From: Clostridium chauvoei
Lineage (GTDB): Bacteria > Bacillota > Clostridia > Clostridiales > Clostridiaceae
NCBI RefSeq assembly: GCF_002327185.1
Contig: NZ_CP018624.1
Location: 1,488,001-1,552,000 of the forward strand
DNA: 64,000 nucleotides
Reading direction: 5' to 3'
Of the stretch, positions 44,953 to 56,177 are shown piece by piece. A program made the translations under genes and the position numbers. The notes beneath the pieces were generated by a model. That model worked only from the letters and a program-made list of their open reading frames with translations, was not told where the DNA came from and did not search any database. The stretch's first letter is position 1. Each line of letters begins with the position of its first letter.

Positions 44953-47900
44953 TTATTTTTTCTTTTTAGAAATTATAGTACCTACTGCTGTTGTAACTAC
45001 TCCGAATAATCCTATTGCAGCAGCTGGAACTCCTCCTGTTCTTGGTAATGTTTTACCCTTTCCAATACTTGTATTATTCTTTCCTGATGTAGTAGTATTG
45101 TTTGATGAAGCTCCATTGCTTGATGATCCTCCACCACTTGATGAACCTCCATTTCCATTATCTTTAGCTATAAGTTTATCAACAGCTCCTCGTAACTCTT
45201 TTTCAGCCTCTTTTACTTCCCTTGCAGTAGCTTCCTCATTGTTACTTACTTCTTTAGCTTTTAACAATGCAACCTCTACAACCTTCCATGTTTTTTCGGT
45301 GTATTTACTTGAGTCACGACTTTCAGTATCTTTTATTAGTTCATTTAAAGCATCTCTATTTGGTTTTAATCTGATTTCCGCATAAGCTCTAACTAATTCC
45401 TCAAAGGTTTCTTTTACCTCTTCCTCCATAGTATTTTCATTACTTAATACTTTATTAGAATTTTCAAGTGAACCTTCTAATTTAGTCCAAGTTGATGGTA
45501 TATATAGATTTTTATCTAATGCTTCTATCTTATCTATCATATTTCTAAGTTCAGTTTTATCTCCTTGCTTAAATTCAAGCATATGAATTACTTTCATTAG
45601 TTCATCAAATGCTAAATCAACTTCTTCAGTTGTAGCATTAATATTTTCATAAACTTCTTTTGCTTCTTTTAATTCTTTATGGAATTTATCAACAACTACA
45701 GGTACTACACCTTCAAGACCACCATCTTGATTTAATTTTTCAGCATAATCTATAGCTATTTTAAGATGTCTTTTTTCTATTTCTTGATTTTCCTTTTTAA
45801 CTAGACTATCTATTGCACTTTCTAGTGTAGTCTTAGCATTGTTTACTTCTTCTTGGGTTGCATCTTCCTTTGCTAAAACTAATTTACCATTGTTTAAAGC
45901 ATCTTCATATACCCTCCAGCTTTCTTCTGTATAATCTTCTTTATTTAAATTAGTTGTAGTATTTATTACATCTTGTAAAGCACTTTTATCTACCTCTACT
46001 ACATCTTGTCCAATTTGTATAGTTAACCCTGTATCTTTATCCTCACTTATATTAGTTACTTTATCGATTATATTAACTACTTTTAATCCAGTTTTTCCTT
46101 TTAGAGTTATACCATATTTACCACCTTTTATATCTGATGGTATTGTTCCTTCAAAGGAATATTCACTACCACTTTCTTTACCAACTAAGGTTAATGTAAC
46201 ATCTTTCCCTCCAATATCTAAAGTTAAAGTTCTATCTCCTATAAGAGATACTGCTTGATCAAAAGTTATATTTAAATTTATTTTATCTCCTGGATTATAA
46301 TTTTCACTAGTTGTTTTATACGATATTATATTAGCTGCTGGTGCATCTTGTAGCAAATCAGATTTTAAATAATCCACATTCATTCTAGTAAAGGACATTT
46401 CTTGACTTCCTGTACCCTCATAAAATAATCCAATTTCTCCATTAGGCATTTCTGATAAACAAGAATATGCATAAGTTCCTGGAGCTACTACTTTACTATA
46501 TTTCCACTCAATGTCATAACGTGGTTCACCATTGTCATAATTTCCATTTTCTGTTATTAAACCTATCCTAACAGTTCCATTACTTCTATTTCCTGCATCA
46601 GGATTTGCAAATATTAATGCATCTTTTCCATCTATTTTTTGACTGTAATTAATAACACTTAGTTGACAATATGGTTCTCTTATATTTTCATCTCTTACTA
46701 CATCATCATCCCAAGTAGCTCCCCCATCAAAGCTAGTAGCTATTCTTACATAACTACTATTTCCACCAGTGTTTCTCATAAACATTTTTAATTGTCCATT
46801 TGGCATTTCAACAACTTGACACTCAGTTAACTGACCTACCCCTCCACTTGTAGATGTTGTTATTGTTTCAGCATTAGCTTTTTCTCCATTACTCATTAAT
46901 CTACCATCAGTAGCTGTTTCTCCCATATTCCAAGTAGCACCATTATCATCACTATATATAACTGTACTTGATTGGAAACCTGATGAATTAGTTAAATACA
47001 CTGGAAATACTAATCTTCCTGCATAGTTTCCTGTTTTAATTTGATGACCTCTTCCTGGTCCTGTTCCTAAAAATCTCATCCAATCTGATTTCACTTGTTT
47101 ATTTAAATCTATAGGATCACTCCAAGTTTCTCCTTCATCATCACTATAAATTAATGATAAGAAGGATGTTCCCATTACTTTTAATGGAGAATTACTTAAT
47201 AAAATATTTCCTACACGTGTTTCATTTTCATAAAGTTCATTTTGCTCATCTACTTTATAGTTTGTAGCCTCCCCATTACTATCATATACAATTCCATTTT
47301 CTCTTACTGTATAAATAGAATTATTAGCTCCTAATAACTTAAGGTATCTTTGTCCTTCTATTTCAACATATCCACTTCCTGTTGTAGAATTAGGGAATCC
47401 ATATCCTTCTGCAAAATGAGTAACTAATAAGAATATTCTTCCTGTTTCTTCATCTTGAATCATTGATGTATCTATTGCTGATGATGCTCCTGGATAATCA
47501 AGTATTACTTTTCCTTCATCCCAAGTTACCCCACCATCTATACTTCTCTTTATTCCTGTATCTATATTATTAGGTGAATCATGACCTCCACCTTTTCTAA
47601 CATCTATAGATGCTAAAACATTTCCATTTTTAGTTGTATATAAAGCTGGAATTCTAAAATTATTACTATCTAATTCTCCTGGTGCAAATAAATCGATAGG
47701 TTCTGTTTTTAACACACCTTCTGGAAGTGGTAATTCTTTCGCTGTAGTTTCACCTGTTATTTCCTTCAAATACCTATCTGCTAATGGTTGTGAATATAAC
47801 TCAAAGAAATCTATTTCTCCTGTAAAATTATATTCATTACTACCAGAAGCTCTATCTGTCTTTCCTAAACTTAAAGTATTTAACCCTTCTAATGTTGATA

Positions 47901-48852
47901 AGAATGTAGCAGAAGTAACAGCTTTATCTAATATCTTTTCTCCATTTAAATAAATAGAATATCCTGTATTTTTTTCTGCTCTAAATGCAAGAGTATTTAT
48001 ACCTGCATTTAATGCTTTATTTACAGTTCCTGTAGATAAATTTCCACTTTGCTTTCTTAACTCATACCCAATAGTTCCACCATTTAAATAAACATGAAAA
48101 TGTTCATTTGCTCTAGTATTATTACTAATACTAAATAAGCTTTGTATTCCACTTCCCTTATTAATAAATCTAATAATTGCAGTTCCTTCTTCTAAAGTTT
48201 TAACTTCATCTATATTACCTTCATAGCTTCCACCATTTCCACTATTAATAACCTTATTGCTAGCTTCAACTAATTTAACTATTTCTGAATTTGATGCTTC
48301 ATATACTTCTACTTCAGCTATACTTGCATACTTATTGTTAGTATCTCCTGCAGTAGATATTGCTTCAATTCTTATATTATCCGTTGATACTGGTTCATTA
48401 AAAATTACATATTTAGTACTTGCATCTGTCTTCCAAGTTCCCTCTGCCATTACTTTATCTCCCGCATAAATTTTGTATTCTTTTATCATTCCGTTATTCC
48501 CCTGTTGTCTTGGTGTTACGTGAATTGATGAAATATTCCTAGTTTTCCCAAGGTTTAATGTTAAACTTTGAGGATTACTTCCTATATCTACCCCTCCCCA
48601 CGGTGTATGCCAAAGAGTTGATGTATTATTGTCTATTGCTTTATCAGCTCCTTCTCCTGGTTGTGATGAAGTAGCTGTTGCTGTTATCTCCGATTTTGGA
48701 ACTAACTTTTCTGAAATAGGTTTAGACCCACGTTGCTGTTCATACTGATTAATGTATGCCCTATCATTGATATCAGCATAAATTATAGTATTCGATAAGT
48801 TTGCAATAAATAAGCTAGACATTATAATAGCCATAATCTTCTTTTTACACAT
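44953..48852 (-). CDS. Cell-wall-anchored sialidase (NanJ-like, GH33)
   Basis: The 1299-residue protein comprises a signal peptide ([21 protein letters not shown]), an F5/8C-type CBM32 (about 50-190), and a CBM40 sialic-acid lectin domain (about 195-385). A GH33 catalytic domain follows, with FRIP at 399-402 and Asp boxes ([32 protein letters not shown]). Next come an Ig-like domain (about 870-990), several FIVAR helical repeats ([16 protein letters not shown] and others), a Ser/Gly/Asn-rich linker and a sortase signal LPRTG (1269-1273) with a membrane segment and KKKK. It releases terminal sialic acid from host glycans. NanJ of C. perfringens has the same CBM32-CBM40-GH33 order, but the LPXTG anchor and long FIVAR tail make this protein longer. 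AAAGGTGG precedes ATG 48852. Confidence 0.93.
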   Translation of the reverse strand: MCKKKIMAIIMSSLFIANLSNTIIYADINDRAYINQYEQQRGSKPISEKLVPKSEITATATSSQPGEGADKAIDNNTSTLWHTPWGGVDIGSNPQSLTLNLGKTRNISSIHVTPRQQGNNGMIKEYKIYAGDKVMAEGTWKTDASTKYVIFNEPVSTDNIRIEAISTAGDTNNKYASIAEVEVYEASNSEIVKLVEASNKVINSGNGGSYEGNIDEVKTLEEGTAIIRFINKGSGIQSLFSISNNTRANEHFHVYLNGGTIGYELRKQSGNLSTGTVNKALNAGINTLAFRAEKNTGYSIYLNGEKILDKAVTSATFLSTLEGLNTLSLGKTDRASGSNEYNFTGEIDFFELYSQPLADRYLKEITGETTAKELPLPEGVLKTEPIDLFAPGELDSNNFRIPALYTTKNGNVLASIDVRKGGGHDSPNNIDTGIKRSIDGGVTWDEGKVILDYPGASSAIDTSMIQDEETGRIFLLVTHFAEGYGFPNSTTGSGYVEIEGQRYLKLLGANNSIYTVRENGIVYDSNGEATNYKVDEQNELYENETRVGNILLSNSPLKVMGTSFLSLIYSDDEGETWSDPIDLNKQVKSDWMRFLGTGPGRGHQIKTGNYAGRLVFPVYLTNSSGFQSSTVIYSDDNGATWNMGETATDGRLMSNGEKANAETITTSTSGGVGQLTECQVVEMPNGQLKMFMRNTGGNSSYVRIATSFDGGATWDDDVVRDENIREPYCQLSVINYSQKIDGKDALIFANPDAGNRSNGTVRIGLITENGNYDNGEPRYDIEWKYSKVVAPGTYAYSCLSEMPNGEIGLFYEGTGSQEMSFTRMNVDYLKSDLLQDAPAANIISYKTTSENYNPGDKINLNITFDQAVSLIGDRTLTLDIGGKDVTLTLVGKESGSEYSFEGTIPSDIKGGKYGITLKGKTGLKVVNIIDKVTNISEDKDTGLTIQIGQDVVEVDKSALQDVINTTTNLNKEDYTEESWRVYEDALNNGKLVLAKEDATQEEVNNAKTTLESAIDSLVKKENQEIEKRHLKIAIDYAEKLNQDGGLEGVVPVVVDKFHKELKEAKEVYENINATTEEVDLAFDELMKVIHMLEFKQGDKTELRNMIDKIEALDKNLYIPSTWTKLEGSLENSNKVLSNENTMEEEVKETFEELVRAYAEIRLKPNRDALNELIKDTESRDSSKYTEKTWKVVEVALLKAKEVSNNEEATAREVKEAEKELRGAVDKLIAKDNGNGGSSSGGGSSSNGASSNNTTTSGKNNTSIGKGKTLPRTGGVPAAAIGLFGVVTTAVGTIISKKKK

Positions 48853-49044
48853 TCGCTTACCACCTTTTTACATATTTTATATTCCATGTAAATTTTACCA
48901 TGTAAACGATGTTAAACTAACAATAATATTGCTTTTTTTATATAGCTAAATTGCTTTTTTATGTCAAGTTATCTACATAACTATTTATAACTTCTGTATT
49001 TTTTATTTATACTCTAAAATTTCCACAAAATATTTTATTGCATC

Positions 49045-49075
49045 AAAAAAGAGTAGACATATAAAATCTACTCCT
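49045..49075 (-). terminator. Terminator of the purine operon
   Basis: Stem GAGTAGA / TCTACTC with a T run on the minus strand, shortly after the purD stop. Confidence 0.85.
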
Positions 49076-49089
49076 TCTATAAAACGCCC

Positions 49090-50337
49090 TTAAGCTAACC
49101 CAATATCATTTCTATAATACTTTTCTATAAATTCAACACTTTCTATGTTTTTATATGCTTCTTTTCTTGCTTCTTCTATTGTTTCACCCAAACCTATTAC
49201 AGATAAAACTCTTCCTCCATTGGTTTTAAGTACTCTATCTTCTAGTTTTGCTCCAGCGATAAATACTTTATCTTTTATTTCTTCTTTTATATTTATTTCA
49301 TATCCTTTTTTAAAAACTCCTGGATATCCTTTAGATGCTAATACTACATTAACACAGGTTCCAGCGTTCCATTTAACTTCTTGATTTTCTAGATTTTCAT
49401 CTAATGCTGCTTCTATTAATTCTAATAAGTCACTTTCCATTAAATATAGTACTGATTGAGTTTCTGGATCTCCCATTCTAACGTTATATTCTAAAAGATA
49501 AGTTCCTTTTTTATTTATCATAAGACCAAAAAATATTATTCCTTTAAAATCAAAACCTTCTTTTTTTATTCCCTCTAAGGTTCTATTCATTATATTTTCT
49601 TCAAAATCTTTTTGAACTTCATCTGTAACATACGGATTTGGCGCTAAAACTCCCATTCCCCCTGTATTTGGACCTTTTCCTCCATCAAAGATTTGCTTAT
49701 GATCTTTTGCTGATAAAAATGGTATTATTGTTTTTCCATCTGTTATTGATAATATCGAAGCCTCTACCCCTTCAAGAAATTCTTCTATTACAACTTTGTT
49801 TCCAGCTCCTGAAAATACATCATCTATCATAAAGGATTTTATAGTATCCTTTGCATCTTTTTTTGTTTCACAAATACAAACTCCCTTACCAGCTGCTAAT
49901 CCATCAGCTTTAATAACTATTGGATAACTGCAATTTTCAAGGTACTTTAAAGCTTTATCTGAATCATAAAAAACTTCATACTCAGCAGTTTTAACACCGT
50001 ATTTTTTCATAAAATCCTTTGAATAACTTTTACTTCCTTCAAGTTTTGCCCCGTTTTTATCTGGTCCAAAAATTCTAAGCCCTTCTTTTTTAAACAAATC
50101 AACTATTCCTTTAGTTAGAGGATCTTCAGGCCCAACAATTGTTAAATCTATATTATTTTCTTTAGCAAAAACTATTAAATCGTTTATATCTATTATATCT
50201 ATATTTTCACATTTATCTAAAATTGCAGTTCCACCATTACCAGGAGAGACAAATATTTTACTAACCTTTTCACTTTTAGCTAACTTCCACGCAAGAGCAT
50301 GTTCTCTTCCACCAGATCCTATTAATAATAATTTCAT
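49090..50337 (-). CDS. purD: Phosphoribosylamine-glycine ligase (GARS)
   Basis: The 415-residue ATP-grasp enzyme joins glycine to phosphoribosylamine (purine step 2). Typical motifs are the start MKLLLIGSGGREHALAWKLA, FVSPGNGGT, the ATP-grasp loop IVIKADGLAAGKGV, GPNTGGMGVLAPNP and YNVRMGDPETQ. It is the last gene of the operon, 34 bases after purH. Confidence 0.98.
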   Translation of the reverse strand: MKLLLIGSGGREHALAWKLAKSEKVSKIFVSPGNGGTAILDKCENIDIIDINDLIVFAKENNIDLTIVGPEDPLTKGIVDLFKKEGLRIFGPDKNGAKLEGSKSYSKDFMKKYGVKTAEYEVFYDSDKALKYLENCSYPIVIKADGLAAGKGVCICETKKDAKDTIKSFMIDDVFSGAGNKVVIEEFLEGVEASILSITDGKTIIPFLSAKDHKQIFDGGKGPNTGGMGVLAPNPYVTDEVQKDFEENIMNRTLEGIKKEGFDFKGIIFFGLMINKKGTYLLEYNVRMGDPETQSVLYLMESDLLELIEAALDENLENQEVKWNAGTCVNVVLASKGYPGVFKKGYEINIKEEIKDKVFIAGAKLEDRVLKTNGGRVLSVIGLGETIEEARKEAYKNIESVEFIEKYYRNDIGLA

Positions 50338-50371
50338 AACAAACCTCCAAAGTTTAACTTTTTAGCTATAA

Positions 50372-51874
50372 TTAGTGTTTAAAATGTCTTATTCCTGTAA
50401 ATACCATTGCAATGTCATGTTCATTACATGCATCTATTGATTCTTGATCTCTCATTGAACCACCTGGTTGAATTATTGCTTTTACTCCATATTTAGCACA
50501 AGTATCCACTACATCTCTAAATGGGAAGAATGCATCTGAAGCTAAAATTGTAGCTCCTTTTCCTCTTCTTAAAGCATCTTCTGTAGGCCAGATTCTATTA
50601 ACTTGTCCTCCACCTATTCCTACTGCTACTCCATCTTTTATTGTAACTATCGCATTAGATTTTACATATTTTACTACCTTCATACCAAAGATTAAATCTT
50701 TCATTTCTTCTTCTGTTGGTGCTTTTTCTGTTACTACTTTTATTTCTTCAACTAATTTCTTATCTTCCTCTTGTACTAGCATACCACCATCTACTGTTAC
50801 CATAAATTTTTCATCTTTAGGAGCATTATTGCATTTAATTACTCTTAAATTCTTTTTAGTTTTTAATACTTCTAAAGCATCTTCATCAAACTCTGGGGCT
50901 ATTACTACCTCCAAGAATATTTTAACCATTTCCTCTGCTGTAGCCTTATCTATTTTTCTATTTATTGCAACTATTCCACCAAATATTGATGTAGGATCTG
51001 CATTGTAAGCCTTAGTATAAACTTCAAATGGAGTTTCTCCTATTGCTACTCCACAAGGAGTATTATGTTTAAGTCCACAACAAGCTGTTTCTTCAAATTC
51101 ACAAGCTACCTTCCAAGCTATATCTAAATCTTTTATATTATTATAAGAAAGTTCTTTACCATTTAAAATTTCAAAACTATTCATTGCCCCATTTACTTCT
51201 GTTCTTCCATAATATGCAGCACTCTGATGTGGATTTTCTCCATATCTTAAGTTTTGCATCTTCTTATATGAAACTGAAAGATATTCTGGATATTCTTCAT
51301 CTCCTAATAAGAAATTTGAAATTGCAGCATCATAGGCACTCATTAAATTAAATACTTTTCCTGCTAGTTTTTTTCTAAGCTTTAAAGTAACTTCTCCTAA
51401 TGATTGAATTTCTTCCATTACTAACTTATAATCGTCTTTATCTGATATAACCACTACATCTTTAAAGTTTTTAGCTGCTGCTCTAAGCATTGTAGGCCCA
51501 CCAATATCTATAAACTCAACTTTTTCATCAAAGGATAAGTCTTCTCTAACCTTCTTAAAAAATGGATAAAGATTAACTATAACCATATCTATAGGCTCTA
51601 TATTTCTTTCTTTAATTGTATTCATATGTTCTTCATTATCTCTAATTGCTAGTATTCCAGCATGTAGTATCGGATGCAGGGTCTTAACTCTTCCATCTAA
51701 CATTTCTGGAAAATTTGTCACCTCATTTACTTCTGTAACCTTAACTCCATTTTCTTTTAGATGTTTAAAAGTACCTCCAGTTGAGATTATTTCTACTCCC
51801 TTGCCAGATAGAAAGTTTGAAAAATCTAGTATTCCTTCTTTATCAAATACACTTATTAAAGCTCTTTTAATCAT
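50372..51874 (-). CDS. purH: Bifunctional AICAR formyltransferase/IMP cyclohydrolase
   Basis: The 500-residue protein catalyses the last two steps to IMP. The cyclohydrolase part ([31 protein letters not shown]-type region [12 protein letters not shown]) is followed by the transformylase part ([24 protein letters not shown] with the catalytic Lys-His, and the C-terminal [11 protein letters not shown]). It is complete. Confidence 0.98.
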   Translation of the reverse strand: MIKRALISVFDKEGILDFSNFLSGKGVEIISTGGTFKHLKENGVKVTEVNEVTNFPEMLDGRVKTLHPILHAGILAIRDNEEHMNTIKERNIEPIDMVIVNLYPFFKKVREDLSFDEKVEFIDIGGPTMLRAAAKNFKDVVVISDKDDYKLVMEEIQSLGEVTLKLRKKLAGKVFNLMSAYDAAISNFLLGDEEYPEYLSVSYKKMQNLRYGENPHQSAAYYGRTEVNGAMNSFEILNGKELSYNNIKDLDIAWKVACEFEETACCGLKHNTPCGVAIGETPFEVYTKAYNADPTSIFGGIVAINRKIDKATAEEMVKIFLEVVIAPEFDEDALEVLKTKKNLRVIKCNNAPKDEKFMVTVDGGMLVQEEDKKLVEEIKVVTEKAPTEEEMKDLIFGMKVVKYVKSNAIVTIKDGVAVGIGGGQVNRIWPTEDALRRGKGATILASDAFFPFRDVVDTCAKYGVKAIIQPGGSMRDQESIDACNEHDIAMVFTGIRHFKH

Positions 51875-51891
51875 TGTTTAAAACCCTCCAT

Positions 51892-52503
51892 TTATTCTAC
51901 TATCTTAACTCTACCATTAATTATTTTTATATTACCTTTAACTATTAAATCTATAGCTCTTGGTAATAATCTATGTTCTAAAACTAAAACCTTTTTTTGA
52001 ATCTCTTCTTTAGTATCATAAAAATCAATTTTTACAGTTTCTTGTAGAATTATTGCTCCACCATCTACTTCTTCATTTACAAAATGAACAGTACATCCTG
52101 TAACCTTAACCCCTGACTTTAAAACTGCTTCATGAACCTTTATTCCGTACATATTGGATCCACAAAATGATGGTATAAGAGATGGATGAATATTTATAAT
52201 TCTATCTTTAAACTCTTTTAAAATATCTCCTTGTAATATTGAAAGATATCCAGCTAAAACTATTAAGTCAACTTTACTTTTTGTTAACTCTAGTATTTTA
52301 TCTGATGTCTTATTTCCATATTCTTTTTTTGAAACTATATAAGTTTCAATATTATTTGCCTTAGCCCTATCTAATGCAAATATCCCTTCTTTGCTTCCTA
52401 TAACCATTTCTATTTTACAATTTAATCTTTTGCTTTCTATAGCATCTATAATTGCTTGAAGATTTGAACCAGAACCTGATGCTAATACTGCTATTTTAAA
52501 CAA
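51892..52503 (-). CDS. purN: Phosphoribosylglycinamide formyltransferase
   Basis: The 203-residue folate-dependent GAR transformylase starts MFKIAVLASGSGSNLQAII. It has the catalytic region INIHPSLIPSFCG and VTGCTVHFVNEEVDGG (Asn, His, Asp). It overlaps purM by 13 bases, showing coupled translation. Confidence 0.97.
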   Translation of the reverse strand: MFKIAVLASGSGSNLQAIIDAIESKRLNCKIEMVIGSKEGIFALDRAKANNIETYIVSKKEYGNKTSDKILELTKSKVDLIVLAGYLSILQGDILKEFKDRIINIHPSLIPSFCGSNMYGIKVHEAVLKSGVKVTGCTVHFVNEEVDGGAIILQETVKIDFYDTKEEIQKKVLVLEHRLLPRAIDLIVKGNIKIINGRVKIVE

Positions 52504-53492
52504 CAGCCCTCACCTCCAGCTGTTACATATCCTATTTCATAAGCTTTTTCTCCAAGTTCAATTAATCTTTTTATTATATCTTCTACATCTGATTCTTTAA
52601 CGCAAAGTACAAAACCTATCCCCATATTAAAGGTGTTGTACATATGATTCTTGTCTACACCTTTTTCTATTATTTTCTCAAAAATAGCTGGTAGTGGATA
52701 ACTATCCTTTTTAATTACTGCTGTTAAATTATTGCCATTAAACATTCTTGGAACATTTTCTATAAAGCCTCCACCTGTAATATGTGCCATACCTTTTATT
52801 TCAAAGTTATTTAAAAGTTCTAAAATTGGTTTTACATATATTTTAGTTGGAGTTATTAAAGTTTTCCAAACCTCTTCTCCATTTAAATCTTCATTTAAAT
52901 CAGTAAATATTTTTCTAACTAATGAATACCCATTTGAGTGTAGTCCAGAAGATGAAATTCCAATCAGTTTATCTCCTTCTTTAATATTTTTACCATTTAT
53001 TATTTTATCTTTATCAACGATACCTACAGCAAAGCCAGCCATATCATATTCTCCATCTCTATAGAAGCCAGGCATCTCTGCTGTTTCTCCACCTACTAAA
53101 GCACAATCACCTTGAACACATCCTTCTGAAACTCCTTTAACTAAATCAGCTGCCACTTCAGCCTCTAGTTTTCCACAAGCAATATAATCTAAGAAAAATA
53201 ATGGTTTTGCTCCATGACATAAAATATCATTTACACACATTGCAACGCAATCAATCCCAACAGTATCATACTTTTTAGTTTTAAAAGCTATATCAAGTTT
53301 AGTTCCAACTCCATCTGTACCTGAAACTAAAACTGGCTTTTTATATCCTTCTGGAAGTTCTACCATTCCTGCAAAACTCCCAAGTCCATTTAAAACATAC
53401 TCACTCATGGTTCTACTTGCATATTCTTTTATAAGTTTTACTGATTTATATCCTTCTTCTATATTAACTCCAGCCTCTTTGTAAGTTATCAT
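52491..53492 (-). CDS. purM: Phosphoribosylformylglycinamidine cyclo-ligase (AIR synthetase)
   Basis: The 333-residue protein (begins MITYKEAGVNIEEGYK) converts FGAM to AIR with ATP. Motifs seen are VSGTDGVGTKLDIA, DCVAMCVNDILCHGAKPLFFLDYIA (read in parts), LVGGETAEMPGFY and HITGGGFIENVPR. It lies 9 bases after purF. Confidence 0.98.
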   Translation of the reverse strand: MITYKEAGVNIEEGYKSVKLIKEYASRTMSEYVLNGLGSFAGMVELPEGYKKPVLVSGTDGVGTKLDIAFKTKKYDTVGIDCVAMCVNDILCHGAKPLFFLDYIACGKLEAEVAADLVKGVSEGCVQGDCALVGGETAEMPGFYRDGEYDMAGFAVGIVDKDKIINGKNIKEGDKLIGISSSGLHSNGYSLVRKIFTDLNEDLNGEEVWKTLITPTKIYVKPILELLNNFEIKGMAHITGGGFIENVPRMFNGNNLTAVIKKDSYPLPAIFEKIIEKGVDKNHMYNTFNMGIGFVLCVKESDVEDIIKRLIELGEKAYEIGYVTAGGEGCCLK

Positions 53493-53501
53493 TATTAAAC
53501 A

Positions 53502-54929
53502 CTACCTTTCAAGATGATCTTTTGATGTTTCTATTGGTGTTGCTACTGGATATACTCCATTAAAGCATCCTACACAATATCCACTATTTTCTTTGAAACA
53601 TTTATACATATTTTCTATATCTAAATATCCTAAGGTATCGCAACCTATCATTTCTCTTATTTCATCTACACTTCCCTTTGTGCCAATAAGTTCACTTCTA
53701 TATGGAGTATCTATTCCAAAATAACAAGGGAATTTAACTATTGGTGAAGCTACTAAAAAGTGAACTTCTTTAGCTCCAGCTCTTTTTAATGAATCAACTA
53801 AATGTTTTGAAGTTGTTCCTCTAACTATAGAATCATCTATTAATACAACCTTTTTACCTTTTATGTTAACCTTTAGTGGATTTAGTTTAACTGCTACAGC
53901 TCTTTCTCTTATTTCTTGAGATGGTGTAATGAAAGTTCTTCCCACATATCTATTTTTTACAAATCCTGTATCATATGGTATTCCTGAAGCCTTTGCATAT
54001 CCAACCGCTGCTGGTATCCCTGAATCTGGTACTGCAACTACTACATCTGCCTCTATTGGATATTGTTTAAATAACTCTTGTCCCGCCTTAACTCTTGATT
54101 CATGTACATCTAATCCATCAATAGTTGAATCTGGTCTTGCAAAGTATATATACTCAAAAGCACAAGTTTGACATTGTGTATTTTCTGAATATCTATAAGA
54201 GCTTATCCCACTTTCATCTATAACTACAATTTCACCTGGATCTATATCTCGAACTAACTCTGCACCTATAGCATCTAAGGCACAACTTTCTGAGGAAAGA
54301 ATATATCCATCTTCAAATTTTCCAAGGCATAAAGGTCTAATTCCATGGGGATCTCTAACGCCAATTAGTTTATTTTCTGTAAGAATAACCATTGCAAAAG
54401 ATCCTCTTACTGCTTGTATAGCATCTAAAACAGCTCGTTGAATCCCCTTTTTAGCTCCTCTTGCAATTAAGTTAGCTATAACTTCTGAATCTATTGAAGT
54501 ATGGAAGACATGACCACCATCTTCTAGTAACTCTCTTATAACTTCAGCATTTACTAATGTACCATTATGTGCCATAGCTATAGAACCTAACTTAGTTTTA
54601 CTAAGTAATGGTTGTGCATTTTCTATTCTTGTATCTCCTGAAGTTGAATATCTTACATGTCCTATTGCAGAATTCCCTTGTAGCTTGCTTAAATCATCTT
54701 GAGAAAAGGCTTCTGTTATAAGCCCCATACCCTTATGAAGGTTTACCATATTTCCATTTGCTACTGCAATACCTGCACTTTCTTGTCCTCTATGCTGAAG
54801 TGCATACAGCCCATAATAAGTCATAGAAGCTACATCCATTTCTCTATTTGCATATACCCCAAAAACACCACATTCATCTTTAAATTTATCATTACTTGGA
54901 TCTAAAATTAGCTCTAAGCTTGAATTCAT
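53502..54929 (-). CDS. purF: Amidophosphoribosyltransferase
   Basis: The 475-residue enzyme catalyses the first committed purine step. A 19-residue propeptide precedes Cys20 (KDECGVFGVY), the glutaminase nucleophile exposed after processing, as in Bacillus PurF. The PRPP loop is VVLIDDSIVRGTTS. C-terminal cysteines (KCFKENSGYCVGC) and CQTCAFEY fit an iron-sulfur type enzyme that is oxygen sensitive, suitable for an anaerobe. Confidence 0.98.
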   Translation of the reverse strand: MNSSLELILDPSNDKFKDECGVFGVYANREMDVASMTYYGLYALQHRGQESAGIAVANGNMVNLHKGMGLITEAFSQDDLSKLQGNSAIGHVRYSTSGDTRIENAQPLLSKTKLGSIAMAHNGTLVNAEVIRELLEDGGHVFHTSIDSEVIANLIARGAKKGIQRAVLDAIQAVRGSFAMVILTENKLIGVRDPHGIRPLCLGKFEDGYILSSESCALDAIGAELVRDIDPGEIVVIDESGISSYRYSENTQCQTCAFEYIYFARPDSTIDGLDVHESRVKAGQELFKQYPIEADVVVAVPDSGIPAAVGYAKASGIPYDTGFVKNRYVGRTFITPSQEIRERAVAVKLNPLKVNIKGKKVVLIDDSIVRGTTSKHLVDSLKRAGAKEVHFLVASPIVKFPCYFGIDTPYRSELIGTKGSVDEIREMIGCDTLGYLDIENMYKCFKENSGYCVGCFNGVYPVATPIETSKDHLER

Positions 54930-54981
54930 CTTTCTAAAACACCCCTCATTTTATTAATTGAAAATTGAGCTATATGTTTCT

Positions 54982-55686
54982 TTACTTTGAAATTCTATTT
55001 AAGATTTCAACATATGCATCTTTAACATTTCCAAGGTCTCTTCTAAATCTATCCTTATCTAACTTTTCACCTGTTTTTGCATCCCAAAATCTACATGTAT
55101 CTGGTGAAATTTCATCTGCTAATACTATTTCTCCATTATATCTACCAAACTCTAGCTTAAAATCTATAAGTCTTATATTTTGCTCTTTAAAGAATTTCTT
55201 TAATAATTCATTTATTTTAGCAGTCATATCATATATTTTTTGTAATTCTTCAAAGGTTGTTGCCCCAATACCTACAGCATGATAATCATTGATTAGTGGA
55301 TCTCCAAGAAAATCATCCTTATATGATAATTCAAACACTGTAGTTTTAAGTTCAAAACCTTCTTCTAAACCTAATCTCTTAGCCATTGAACCCGCCGCTA
55401 CATTTCTTACTATTACTTCTAATGGTACTATTTCAACCTTTTTACAAAGTTGCTCTCTATCGCTTAATTTTTTAACAAAGTGAGTTTTTATACCTTTTTT
55501 ATTTAACATTTCAAACAACATTGATGTAATAGCATTATTTAAAACACCCTTATCTTCTATTTCACCCTTCTTTTCCCCATTAAAAGCTGTTGCATCATCT
55601 TTGTAATAAACTATTACTTCATCTTTACTTTCTGTAGCATATATCTTTTTAGCTTTACCTTCATACATCATTTCTAATTTTTCCAT
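54982..55686 (-). CDS. purC: SAICAR synthetase
   Basis: The 234-residue ATP-dependent ligase joins aspartate to CAIR. Motifs: [12 protein letters not shown] at the start, [28 protein letters not shown] and [13 protein letters not shown]. It follows purE without a gap (shared base at 55686). Confidence 0.98.
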   Translation of the reverse strand: MEKLEMMYEGKAKKIYATESKDEVIVYYKDDATAFNGEKKGEIEDKGVLNNAITSMLFEMLNKKGIKTHFVKKLSDREQLCKKVEIVPLEVIVRNVAAGSMAKRLGLEEGFELKTTVFELSYKDDFLGDPLINDYHAVGIGATTFEELQKIYDMTAKINELLKKFFKEQNIRLIDFKLEFGRYNGEIVLADEISPDTCRFWDAKTGEKLDKDRFRRDLGNVKDAYVEILNRISK

Positions 55687-56165
55687 TATAAATCCACTCC
55701 CTCTGCATTTTCTTCAATAAACTTTTCTTTCATATTTTCTCTAAATTTATTTAATTTTTCTCTTATAGCCTTATCTTTTACTGCAAGGATTTGTACTGCT
55801 AACATACCTGCATTATAACTATTATTTATACCAACTGTTGCTACTGGAATTGATTTTGGCATTTGTACTATCGAGAATAGTGCATCTAATCCTTCAACTG
55901 ATCCCTTTATTGGAACTCCTATAACTGGCATAATTGTTTGAGATGCTATAACTCCTGGTAAGTGTGCTGCAAGTCCAGCTCCTGCAATTACAACTTCACA
56001 CCCTGACTTTTCAGCATTTTTCAAAGTTTCAGTCAATTTCTCTGGAACTCTATGAGCTGATAATATATAAGCTTCATAGGAAACTCCAAATTCTTTTAAA
56101 CAATTTGCTGCACCTCTCATAACATCTGTATCTGATTTACTTCCAAAAAATATTGCTACTTTCAT
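55686..56165 (-). CDS. purE: N5-CAIR mutase
   Basis: The 159-residue class I PurE has the [10 protein letters not shown] start, SAHRVPEKL (catalytic His region), [15 protein letters not shown] and [10 protein letters not shown]. No purK is in this operon, so a separate purK or a high-bicarbonate route is needed. It lies 12 bases after purL. Confidence 0.97.
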   Translation of the reverse strand: MKVAIFFGSKSDTDVMRGAANCLKEFGVSYEAYILSAHRVPEKLTETLKNAEKSGCEVVIAGAGLAAHLPGVIASQTIMPVIGVPIKGSVEGLDALFSIVQMPKSIPVATVGINNSYNAGMLAVQILAVKDKAIREKLNKFRENMKEKFIEENAEGVDL

Positions 56166-56177
56166 TGAAAATCCCCC

